From: Bacteroidales bacterium UBA4345
Lineage (GTDB): Bacteria > Bacteroidota > Bacteroidia > Bacteroidales > Paludibacteraceae
Length of the DNA: 24,510 bases
Assembly (NCBI GenBank): GCA_002396385.1
Contig: DGTD01000039.1
Span: 1 to 24,510, forward strand
Direction of reading: 5' to 3'
Under the pieces are notes generated by a model. The model did no database searches and was not told where the DNA came from. It was given only the letters and a program-made list of their open reading frames with translations. The position numbers and the translations under genes are program-made. Positions 1-5,689 of the stretch are shown one piece after another. Numbering within the stretch: the stretch's first letter is position 1; each line of letters opens with the position of its first letter.

Positions 1-245
1 TGGGCATGCTCCGTTTTTTCCACTTCTGTATTTACTTCAGCTGGCATTTTCCACCATAAGATACCTTCCTCTTTCATATAGCTTAGAACAGAAGATCGAA
101 TTGGCTCGAATAGATTCTTTTCTTTATCAGAATACAGAAGAACATTCCCTCTATTTTTTGCACCATAAAAAACAGGTGAGCCTTTTTCTATAAGAGACGC
201 TTGTTTTTCACCTTGTAATTTTTTGTATGTTGTGTTTTTTTGCAT
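1..245 (-). CDS. Unknown small protein, partial (3' end outside window)
   Basis: An open frame reads leftwards from an ATG at 245-243 and is still open at base 1, giving 81 visible residues beginning MQKNTTYKKLQGEKQASL. It is polar and lysine-rich, with a short aromatic patch (ILWWKMP) near residues 63-69. No signal peptide or membrane segment is visible. It begins 5 nt after the stop codon of the nuclease-like gene at 251-1231, on the same strand and with the same AT-rich composition, so the two were very likely acquired and are transcribed together. I do not recognise the family. A role as partner of the nuclease is inferred from the spacing alone. Confidence 0.55.
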   Translation of the reverse strand, partial: MQKNTTYKKLQGEKQASLIEKGSPVFYGAKNRGNVLLYSDKEKNLFEPIRSSVLSYMKEEGILWWKMPAEVNTEVEKTEHA

Positions 246-250
246 TTAAT

Positions 251-1231
251 TCAAATAAAAATAAGTGTTTCTGGTGAAATGGAAAATATGTATGAACTCT
301 TATTGTAATCAATGAGAATATCGTCTTGTTTACAATTATTCAATATGTCAAATACTGCCTGATTCATTAAAAGTGGATGAAAAGTATCTGCCAACATTCG
401 AGCATGAATGGTTTTTATGTCTTTACATATAGAAAAAAAATCATTGTTCCGACTTCCTTTAACCTTTGGTGTGCTGATGACTCCTCTTATTAAATCTTTT
501 ATTATTTGTGTATAAAGAAACAGTTCTGATATGATACCGACCTTATTATTTTTTTTGTACTTTAATTCAATTAGGGTAAATTCATTCGCCTTATATCCAT
601 ATATATCTATGGCTGCTTGATAGCCTGATAAAAATTGTTCCCCTGCTTTTTTTATTCCAACAGGTAATTGGTGGTTTATTACATCAATATCATAATGATC
701 ACACATATTTTTCTTTAAACTATGAACCATGTCATATTCAACGGCATTTTCACCATATTCCCCTCCATGTTTTAATTTCTTTTCTGGGCCCTTTGTTCCG
801 AAATTTATCTCCAAATCAGTTAAACCATTTTTGAAATTCTCCACTTCATTTATAAGAGAAGCATCTATTTTAAACCAAGAATAAGAATCTAACATTCTTA
901 TAACTCGATATAAGAAACGATTATAATGAGTCTCTTCTTTTAATACCATCTTTGAGGGAATATCCCATTTCAATACTACAATTTCGATTTCTTTCAACCA
1001 TGCCTTAAGAACAACACTCCAACCTTCAAATGTAGCATTATCATCTTGCATGATTTCTACAACCTTATTCTCACAATTAGACTGTTCTTGTAAATATACC
1101 TCTAGCGTATTGTTATCAATTTTGAACGAAATATACTTAGGTAATTTTATGTAATTATTTTTTGTAAGTGACCTTAGTTTTTTACAAATAATATCTGAAT
1201 CGTCTCCTAAAATATCTTTTTTGTAAATCAT
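251..1231 (-). CDS. PD-(D/E)XK nuclease-like protein, AT-rich accessory gene
   Basis: This 326-residue protein has no family I can name. Residues 205-240 look like the core of a PD-(D/E)XK nuclease fold. An aspartate in a hydrophobic strand (AAIDIYG, D209) is followed 13 residues later by the E-x-K strand (TLIELKYKK, E222 and K224). A helix follows (residues 230-245), and upstream acidic residues (E160, E162) could supply the remaining metal ligand. The first 150 residues show no motif I recognise. No signal peptide or membrane segment is visible, so it is probably cytoplasmic. Base composition is far more AT-rich than the genes from 1384 onward, which suggests horizontal acquisition. The next gene starts 5 nt downstream. 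A role in restriction or defence is plausible from fold and setting but unproven. Confidence 0.6.
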   Translation of the reverse strand: MIYKKDILGDDSDIICKKLRSLTKNNYIKLPKYISFKIDNNTLEVYLQEQSNCENKVVEIMQDDNATFEGWSVVLKAWLKEIEIVVLKWDIPSKMVLKEETHYNRFLYRVIRMLDSYSWFKIDASLINEVENFKNGLTDLEINFGTKGPEKKLKHGGEYGENAVEYDMVHSLKKNMCDHYDIDVINHQLPVGIKKAGEQFLSGYQAAIDIYGYKANEFTLIELKYKKNNKVGIISELFLYTQIIKDLIRGVISTPKVKGSRNNDFFSICKDIKTIHARMLADTFHPLLMNQAVFDILNNCKQDDILIDYNKSSYIFSISPETLIFI

Positions 1232-1263
1232 AATTATACTATTATTTATTTGAAGTTATACCT

Positions 1264-1337
1264 ACCTGTATAATCCTCAGGTTTATTATGCATATCTTCA
1301 AATGCACAAATTAAATAAAAAATTTAAATGCATAATA
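1264..1337. repeat. Inverted repeats in the divergent nuclease/Rpn intergenic region
   Basis: A perfect 10-bp inverted repeat has TATTATGCAT at 1284-1293 and ATGCATAATA at 1328-1337, with 34 bp between the arms. A smaller dyad, ACCTG at 1264-1268 and CAGGT at 1278-1282, lies next to it. Both sit in the 152-bp gap between the divergent nuclease-like gene and the Rpn-family gene. The right arm ends 15 bp before a -7 promoter element, so an operator is possible. No protein partner can be assigned. Confidence 0.4.
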
Positions 1338-1352
1338 GAATGTAATTTGTCT

Positions 1353-1360
1353 TATTTTTG
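1353..1360 (+). promoter_or_regulatory. Bacteroidota -7 element TATTTTTG for the Rpn-family gene
   Basis: TATTTTTG fits the Bacteroidota -7 consensus TAnnTTTG. No clear TTG is present at the usual -33 distance, so this is a partial match. It overlaps an in-frame GTG at 1360. A transcript starting a few bases downstream would lack that GTG, which supports the ATG at 1384 as the true start. Confidence 0.45.
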
Positions 1361-1383
1361 TGAAAAGAGATAAAAACGAGCCT

Positions 1384-2388
1384 ATGACGACGATAATAGC
1401 TAACCCGATATACGATTCGGTTTTCAAATATCTGATGGAGGACCAGAAGGCGGCCAAGATCTTCCTATCCGCACTTCTTCAAAAGCCTGTAGTGGATTTG
1501 AAGAGGAACGAGTATACGCAGGCCCATGTGGAGGGTGTCTCTGTCTTCCGCATGGACTTTGCTGCGGCTATTGTCGACAAGGATGAGGACGGTAACGAGA
1601 AAAGGGAGTTGGTGACCATCGAACTCCAAAAGGCATGGATTCCGAGGGAGATCTTCCGCTTCCGCAAGTATCTGGGCAACCAGTACAGCGACGAGGAGAA
1701 CAGTTTTGTGGTGTCGGAAAAACCTTTGCGCAAAAGTCCGACGCACATTATCACCATCTACCTGCTGGGACATTCTTTGCACGAACTGGAGATACCTGTA
1801 GCCTATATCTACCCGAAAATCTACGACCAGTTCAGCAACAAACTGGATATGGAGGTCCGTAAAATACCGTTCGCCGATGCGCTGGTGCACGACATGATAA
1901 TCGTTCAGATTCCACGGCTGACCAATATGAGGGTGGTGTCGCATCTGGACAAACTGCTGAGTATTTTTGACCAGAGCCGGAAATCGCTGTCCAAACAGCA
2001 GCAGATTAATATCGATAACGACTTCTACAACAACGATAGCGATATAAAAACGGTGGTATTGAGGCTGGAACACGCTTTCCACGACGACGAGACCCGTAAA
2101 ACGATGGATAAGGAGGATGAGTTGAGCGCAATGCTCTACGATTTCGAACAAATTATCATGAAAATGGAGCATGAACTGAAGGAACTGGATGACGCCTTGA
2201 AAGAAAAGAACGATGCTCTGAAGAAGAAGGATGACGCCTTGAAGGAACATTCTGCTCTGAAGGAAAAGGATTCTGCCTTGAAGGAAAAGGACGATCAACT
2301 GCTTACTGCCATCAGCTTGTTGCGGTCTTTGGGACTGGATGACAAAAGCATTGCCGAGAAGTTGAACATCGACGTGAAAGACCTTTAA
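1384..2388 (+). CDS. Rpn / PD-(D/E)XK nuclease family transposase-like protein
   Basis: This 334-residue protein opens with NPIYDSVFKYLMED, the usual N-terminus of the PDDEXK_2 ('nuclease family transposase', Rpn-like) family. The nuclease core is visible as D58 in RMDFAAAI and the E-x-Q strand TIELQK (E80, Q82). Characterised Rpn proteins are DNA endonucleases that promote recombination; the role here is inferred. Residues 269-304 are a charged heptad repeat (consensus D-D/S-A-L-K-E-K) predicted to form a coiled coil. The last ~25 residues (LLRSLGLDDKSIAEKLNIDVKDL) are a small helical tail common in the family. The ATG at 1384 is preferred over an in-frame GTG at 1360 because the GTG overlaps the -7 promoter element and the conserved N-terminus begins after the ATG. 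It stands alone and ends at a terminator. Confidence 0.85.
   Translation: MTTIIANPIYDSVFKYLMEDQKAAKIFLSALLQKPVVDLKRNEYTQAHVEGVSVFRMDFAAAIVDKDEDGNEKRELVTIELQKAWIPREIFRFRKYLGNQYSDEENSFVVSEKPLRKSPTHIITIYLLGHSLHELEIPVAYIYPKIYDQFSNKLDMEVRKIPFADALVHDMIIVQIPRLTNMRVVSHLDKLLSIFDQSRKSLSKQQQINIDNDFYNNDSDIKTVVLRLEHAFHDDETRKTMDKEDELSAMLYDFEQIIMKMEHELKELDDALKEKNDALKKKDDALKEHSALKEKDSALKEKDDQLLTAISLLRSLGLDDKSIAEKLNIDVKDL
2188..2295 (+). repeat. Imperfect 21-bp tandem repeats encoding a heptad coiled coil
   Basis: About five units of an imperfect 21-bp repeat encode DDALKEK, NDALKKK, DDALKEH, SALKEK and DSALKEK. The block GATGACGCCTTGAA recurs exactly 42 bp apart, at 2188 and 2230. The fourth unit is one codon short, which shifts the heptad phase. 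Such arrays are prone to slippage, so repeat number may vary between strains. Confidence 0.7.
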
Positions 2389-2438
2389 ACTGCTTTCGTT
2401 TCAGGTCAAAGAGGTAAGAATAAGATAGAACAAAAAAA

Positions 2439-2465
2439 GGATGCCCATTAGCGGAGCATCCTTTT
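2439..2465. terminator. Bidirectional rho-independent terminator
   Basis: The stem GGATGC (2439-2444) pairs with GCATCC (2456-2461) around an 11-nt loop. A T-run follows on the plus strand and seven A's precede it, giving U's on the minus strand. It lies between the convergent Rpn gene and PurF-like gene and can serve both. Confidence 0.75.
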
Positions 2466-2486
2466 CTTGTATATAAACACGTATGT

Positions 2487-3896
2487 TTAGTCGAAATAGC
2501 TGGAACCGTCGAAGCAGTGGGTGCAGACCTGCTCTTTCGGCAGGCCGATAGCTTCAATCAGGTCCTCGATAGTGCTGAACTTCAAGGAACTCAGGTTGAA
2601 CGACTGGCGGATTTCCTCAACCAAGCGGTTGTATTCCGGCGAGTTGGTCGTCTTGTATTTGTCGAGGTTCTTGTCGTGTTGTCCTTCGAATTTTTGGATA
2701 ATGCGTCGGGTAATTAAATCGAGATCGCTGTTCTTTGAGGCAAAATTCAAGAATTCGCAGGGGTAGATGAGGGGAGGACAGGAGATACGCATATGCACTT
2801 TCTTAGCCCCGTAGCGGAAGAGGGCCTCCACATTGTCTTGCAACTGTGTGCCACGAACAATGGAGTCGTCGCAGAAGATGACCTCGCTATCTTTCAGCAG
2901 CTGTTTGTTCGGAATAAGTTTCATTTTGGCAATGAAGCTTCTCATCTGTTGGGTAGAAGGGGTGAAGCTGCGTGGCCATGTAGGGGTGTATTTGATGATG
3001 GCGCGCTTGTAAGGAATGCCTTTGCCAGCCGCATAACCAATAGCGAAGCCGACGCCCGAGTCGGGAATGCCGGCAACGAAATCGGCCTTGCAGTCGTCTT
3101 TCTTACCCATCAGGCAGCCGGCGCAGTAGCGCGAGCAGTCAACGTTCACGTTCTCGTAGGTAGAAACAGGGTATCCGTAGTAAACCCAGAGGAAAGAGCA
3201 GACCTGCATCTTCTTGTTCGGAGCGCGCATCTGCTTGTAGCCGTCGGCGGTGATTTCCATAATTTCGCCCGGCCCCATATTGTAGACCGACTCGAACCCG
3301 AGGTTGTGGAACGAGCAAGACTCGCAAGAAACGGCATAGGCGCCCGGCTTTTCAGCAATCTGCATAGGAGTGCGGCCCAGTTTGTCGCGGGCTGCCACCA
3401 GTTTGTCTTCCATCAGCATCAGCAGCGAGCAGGAACCCTTAATCTTGTTGAAGACATTTTCAATGCCTTCCTTAATGGTCGGCGCGTCAATGATGAGCAT
3501 AGCCACCAATTCGGTCTGGTTGATTCTGCCTGAACTCAACTCGGAAAAATGCATGTTTTTCGAGAGCAGCTCGGCAGCCAATTCTTCCGCATTGTTGATG
3601 CAGGCGATGGTGACAAGGGCGAAACGGCCCAAGTGAGAGTTGATGACGATTGGTTGCGCATCGGTGTCACTGATGACGCCTATACCCGCATTCCCTTTGA
3701 ATTTCGGGAGATCTGGTTCAAACTTGGTTCTGAAGTATGAATTCTCAAGATTGTGGATGCTGCGGGTGAAACCGATGGTTTTGTCGAACATCGACATGCC
3801 GCCACGCTTGGTGCCCAGGTGCGAATTGTAGTCGGTTCCGTAGAACAAGTCCGTCACGCAGTTCTCTTTTGAGATTGTGCCAAAAAAGCCGCCCAT
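2487..3896 (-). CDS. PurF-like amidophosphoribosyltransferase family protein lacking the glutaminase cysteine
   Basis: This 469-residue protein has the full PurF architecture: an N-terminal Ntn-type glutaminase domain (about 1-225) and a C-terminal phosphoribosyltransferase domain (about 230-469). The PRPP loop FCDDSIVRGTQ at 341-351 is intact. Canonical PurF begins MCGI with Cys as the catalytic nucleophile, but this protein begins MGGFFG, so glutamine hydrolysis by the usual mechanism should be impossible. Cysteines matching the four [4Fe-4S] ligands of Bacillus subtilis PurF appear retained: C233, C380, C458 and C461. From memory, Bacteroides homologues share the MGGFFG start, so this is a conserved subfamily rather than a local mutation. 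An ammonia-dependent or regulatory role in purine synthesis is inferred. A purine-rich AGGAAA precedes the ATG. It is divergent from the aminotransferase and second PurF-like genes. Confidence 0.85.
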   Translation of the reverse strand: MGGFFGTISKENCVTDLFYGTDYNSHLGTKRGGMSMFDKTIGFTRSIHNLENSYFRTKFEPDLPKFKGNAGIGVISDTDAQPIVINSHLGRFALVTIACINNAEELAAELLSKNMHFSELSSGRINQTELVAMLIIDAPTIKEGIENVFNKIKGSCSLLMLMEDKLVAARDKLGRTPMQIAEKPGAYAVSCESCSFHNLGFESVYNMGPGEIMEITADGYKQMRAPNKKMQVCSFLWVYYGYPVSTYENVNVDCSRYCAGCLMGKKDDCKADFVAGIPDSGVGFAIGYAAGKGIPYKRAIIKYTPTWPRSFTPSTQQMRSFIAKMKLIPNKQLLKDSEVIFCDDSIVRGTQLQDNVEALFRYGAKKVHMRISCPPLIYPCEFLNFASKNSDLDLITRRIIQKFEGQHDKNLDKYKTTNSPEYNRLVEEIRQSFNLSSLKFSTIEDLIEAIGLPKEQVCTHCFDGSSYFD

Positions 3897-3995
3897 ATTT
3901 ATTTCCTATTTTAGTGTAAAAGATTTTTTGTCAATTGGAAATCTTAGCGCCAACTGTCGGCACGTGCATATTCCTGCACATTCCCGTTGGTGATG

Positions 3996-4025
3996 CAAAA
4001 TTACGTTACACACGTGAAAAAACAA
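3996..4025 (-). promoter_or_regulatory. Promoter of the minus-strand PurF-like gene
   Basis: Read on the minus strand, TTG (4025-4023) is followed after 19 nt by TAATTTTG (4003-3996), matching the Bacteroidota -33/-7 arrangement. The transcript would have a leader of about 90 nt before the ATG at 3896. One CACGTG lies in the -33/-7 spacer and another in the leader. Confidence 0.65.
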
Positions 4026-4106
4026 GAGCGTATTTGGAAAAAATATATTAAAACTTTGTTTACAGCCGCAAATGCGTGGGGAGTATGCCGCTTACAAAAG
4101 AAGCGT

Positions 4107-4142
4107 AAAAAAACCGTGACGGGGAATCGCTCCTCATCACGG
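4107..4142 (-). terminator. Minus-strand rho-independent terminator
   Basis: On the minus strand CCGTGA at 4142-4137 pairs with TCACGG at 4119-4114. The stem extends inward after one mismatch by five more pairs including one G-U, and is followed immediately by seven T's (4113-4107). No annotated gene lies just upstream on this strand, which is what points to a separate transcript. Confidence 0.65.
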
Positions 4143-4198
4143 CCGATTATGTTTATAAAAACAGAATTATAGAGATGAAAAATAGCTTGTCTTTTTCT
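4107..4198 (-). ncRNA. Candidate small RNA or attenuated leader
   Basis: A minus-strand promoter (TTG, 20 nt, TATCTTTG; 4233-4203) would start transcription near 4198. About 60 nt later the transcript meets a strong terminator at 4142-4107, giving an RNA of roughly 90 nt with an A/U-rich 5' half and a GC-rich 3' hairpin. No open frame of note lies within it. It does not match an RNA family I recognise. Because the PurF-like gene lies downstream on the same strand (ATG at 3896), read-through would make this a terminator-type leader for that gene. A free small RNA is equally possible, since that gene has its own promoter at 4025-3996. Confidence 0.4.
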
Positions 4199-4202
4199 AA
4201 CC

Positions 4203-4233
4203 CAAAGATAAGGCATGAACTGCTATTATACAA
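4203..4233 (-). promoter_or_regulatory. Orphan minus-strand promoter
   Basis: On the minus strand, TTG (4233-4231) is separated by 20 nt from TATCTTTG (4210-4203), both matching the Bacteroidota consensus. No gene begins within 200 nt downstream, but a terminator lies about 60 nt past the predicted start. Confidence 0.5.
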
Positions 4234-4342
4234 CATTTGTCTATGTGCTTGATAACATATAATTGCCATCTTTTTCGGGAAAAACACCCATCCGGCTATT
4301 CTTAAAAAGTGGTAAAACGGCACTCAATAGGCGGACTATGTC

Positions 4343-4373
4343 TTGGCAAACTTCGAAAAAAGCCTTAATTTTG
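4343..4373 (+). promoter_or_regulatory. Promoter of the aminotransferase operon
   Basis: TTG at 4343-4345 is followed after 20 nt by TAATTTTG at 4366-4373. Transcription starting near 4380 would exclude the in-frame GTG at 4375 and supports the ATG at 4411 as the start codon. Confidence 0.7.
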
Positions 4374-4410
4374 TGTGTTAAAGGAATGTCACCGATTTCT
4401 GGATAAATTT

Positions 4411-5646
4411 ATGGCTCTGATAAACGAGAATTATCTCAAATTACCAGGAAACTATCTTTTCAAAGAGATAGCAAGAAAAATTAATGTGTTTCGCACAATG
4501 CGTCCTAATGCCCGGATCATCCACTTGGACAGTGGTGACTCGCGGAATATATCAAGAGGCGTGGTGGCCAGTTCGCTCCATAAATCGGTTGACGAGATGA
4601 CGTTGTCGGGAATGTCGGCCCAACTGCCATTGACAGACCTGACAAAGAATGTGATTAACCGCATTCTGAAAGTTGACTATGAGGCTTATGGCGTGAAACT
4701 GACGCCCGAGGAGATTTTCCTTAGCAACAATGCGATGAGCATAGAGTCTGATATCTGTGAATTGTTTAGTAACGACAATGTGTTGGCATTCCTTGACCCA
4801 TCATATCCCGCATATATTTATTCTGCCGTTAAATCGGGACGTTCTGGTTACCGGCGTGCCGACGGCCGTTGGACCAATTTTGTGTATATACCGTGCAACT
4901 GGTCGAACAACTTTATGCCGGAACTGCCGAAGGAGCACTGTGACGTCATTTATTTGAATTTACCGCATAATCCGACCGGCACCACCTTCCCTACAGAAAC
5001 GTTGAAGGCGTGGGTAAAATATGCGGCCAGCAACGATTCGCTTATCATTTTCGACGCCTCGCACTCGCATTATATAACAGAGAAGGAGGTGCCCCGTTCC
5101 ATATACGAGATAAAGGGAGCCCGGAAGGTGGCCATCGAGATAAGGAGTTTCTCGAAAACCACTGGCTTTACGGGAACCAATTTCGCCTTTGTCGTGATTC
5201 CGAAAGAATTGTCTGCCTATTCGCTCGAAGGCGAGTCGGTGTCGTTGAACACCATTTGGCAACGCCGCCAGATTTCGCTGTTCGGCGGTCTTCCATATCT
5301 GACTTTATGTTCGGCCAACGCGCTCTATTCGGAAGAGGGCGTGGAGGAGCGGAAGAAGCTGATCGCCTATTATATGGGTAATGCCCAGATAATAAGGAAT
5401 TCGCTGGCTGAGATGGGTTTCAAGGTGCAGGGGGGCATCAATTCGCCTTATGTATGGGTGAAAATACCGAATAATACAGGCTCGTGGAATTTCTTCGAGC
5501 GGCTTCTTTATGAAACAAATGTCATTTGCTCGCCAGGTGTGGGATTCTGTCCGGGTGGCGAAGGCTCGGTTCGTTTTACCAGTTTCTCGTCGAGAGAGGA
5601 AACAGAAGAAGCGATGGAGCGAATAAGGAAGTGGCATTCATTGTAA
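4411..5646 (+). CDS. DapL-like class I/II aminotransferase, diverged paralogue
   Basis: This 411-residue PLP enzyme aligns along its whole length with LL-diaminopimelate aminotransferase (DapL). Shared stretches include the start MALINENYLKLPGNYLF, HNPTGTT (N187), RSFSKTTGFTGT with the PLP lysine K249, and EGSVRFTSF with the substrate-carboxylate arginine R388. Several positions that I remember as near-invariant in DapL differ. The GYGPEQGY-like loop reads SAQLPLTDL (69-77). The DGAKSD-like motif reads NNAMSI (106-111). The FDAAYEAY motif has His instead of Tyr at 218. The Arg of SFSKTAGFTGxR is Asn257. It may therefore use another substrate or have low activity. It starts after a good promoter, and the second PurF-like gene follows 43 nt downstream. 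Confidence 0.8.
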   Translation: MALINENYLKLPGNYLFKEIARKINVFRTMRPNARIIHLDSGDSRNISRGVVASSLHKSVDEMTLSGMSAQLPLTDLTKNVINRILKVDYEAYGVKLTPEEIFLSNNAMSIESDICELFSNDNVLAFLDPSYPAYIYSAVKSGRSGYRRADGRWTNFVYIPCNWSNNFMPELPKEHCDVIYLNLPHNPTGTTFPTETLKAWVKYAASNDSLIIFDASHSHYITEKEVPRSIYEIKGARKVAIEIRSFSKTTGFTGTNFAFVVIPKELSAYSLEGESVSLNTIWQRRQISLFGGLPYLTLCSANALYSEEGVEERKKLIAYYMGNAQIIRNSLAEMGFKVQGGINSPYVWVKIPNNTGSWNFFERLLYETNVICSPGVGFCPGGEGSVRFTSFSSREETEEAMERIRKWHSL

Positions 5647-5689
5647 AGGAACTTGGTAAATGGCAAAAGAATAATAACATTGAATATAT

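Larger units (their letters stand above)
3897..4410. other. 514-bp divergent intergenic region: promoters, dyads and a candidate RNA
   Basis: No protein gene is convincing here. Reading from the left it holds: the 5' leader and promoter of the minus-strand PurF-like gene; a dyad GTGCA-N6-TGCAC at 3964-3979; two CACGTG hexamers (3961 and 4011); a small hairpin at 4089-4105; a strong minus-strand terminator at 4107-4142; a minus-strand promoter at 4203-4233; a 14-bp palindrome TTTTTCGGGAAAAA at 4271-4284; and the plus-strand promoter of the aminotransferase gene at 4343-4373. Short open frames across it look like chance. Confidence 0.7.

Noticed and set aside
1465..2298. 277-residue open frame antisense to the Rpn gene
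   Set aside because: It mirrors the heptad repeats and codon pattern of the Rpn gene and has no protein-like features; the plus-strand frame has a recognised family.
1384..2388. Rpn gene taken as evidence for an insertion sequence
   Set aside because: No terminal inverted repeats or target-site duplication flank it. Despite the 'transposase' name the family is nuclease-like and often stands alone.
3088..3138. C-x3-C-x2-C spacing in the PurF-like protein read as a radical-SAM motif
   Set aside because: The fold is a phosphoribosyltransferase, not a TIM barrel, and the other radical-SAM features are missing; the spacing is coincidence.
2793..3533. 246-residue plus-strand frame across the PurF-like gene
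   Set aside because: It is the antisense of a clearly recognised coding frame and shows no domain.
3987..4216. Short open frames on both strands in the divergent region (61 and 71 residues)
   Set aside because: They overlap each other, the predicted promoters and the terminator hairpin, and contain no conserved-looking segment.
4271..4284. TTTTTCGGGAAAAA as a terminator
   Set aside because: It has a 2-nt centre and an A/T-rich stem with no following T-run; more likely a chance palindrome or weak operator.
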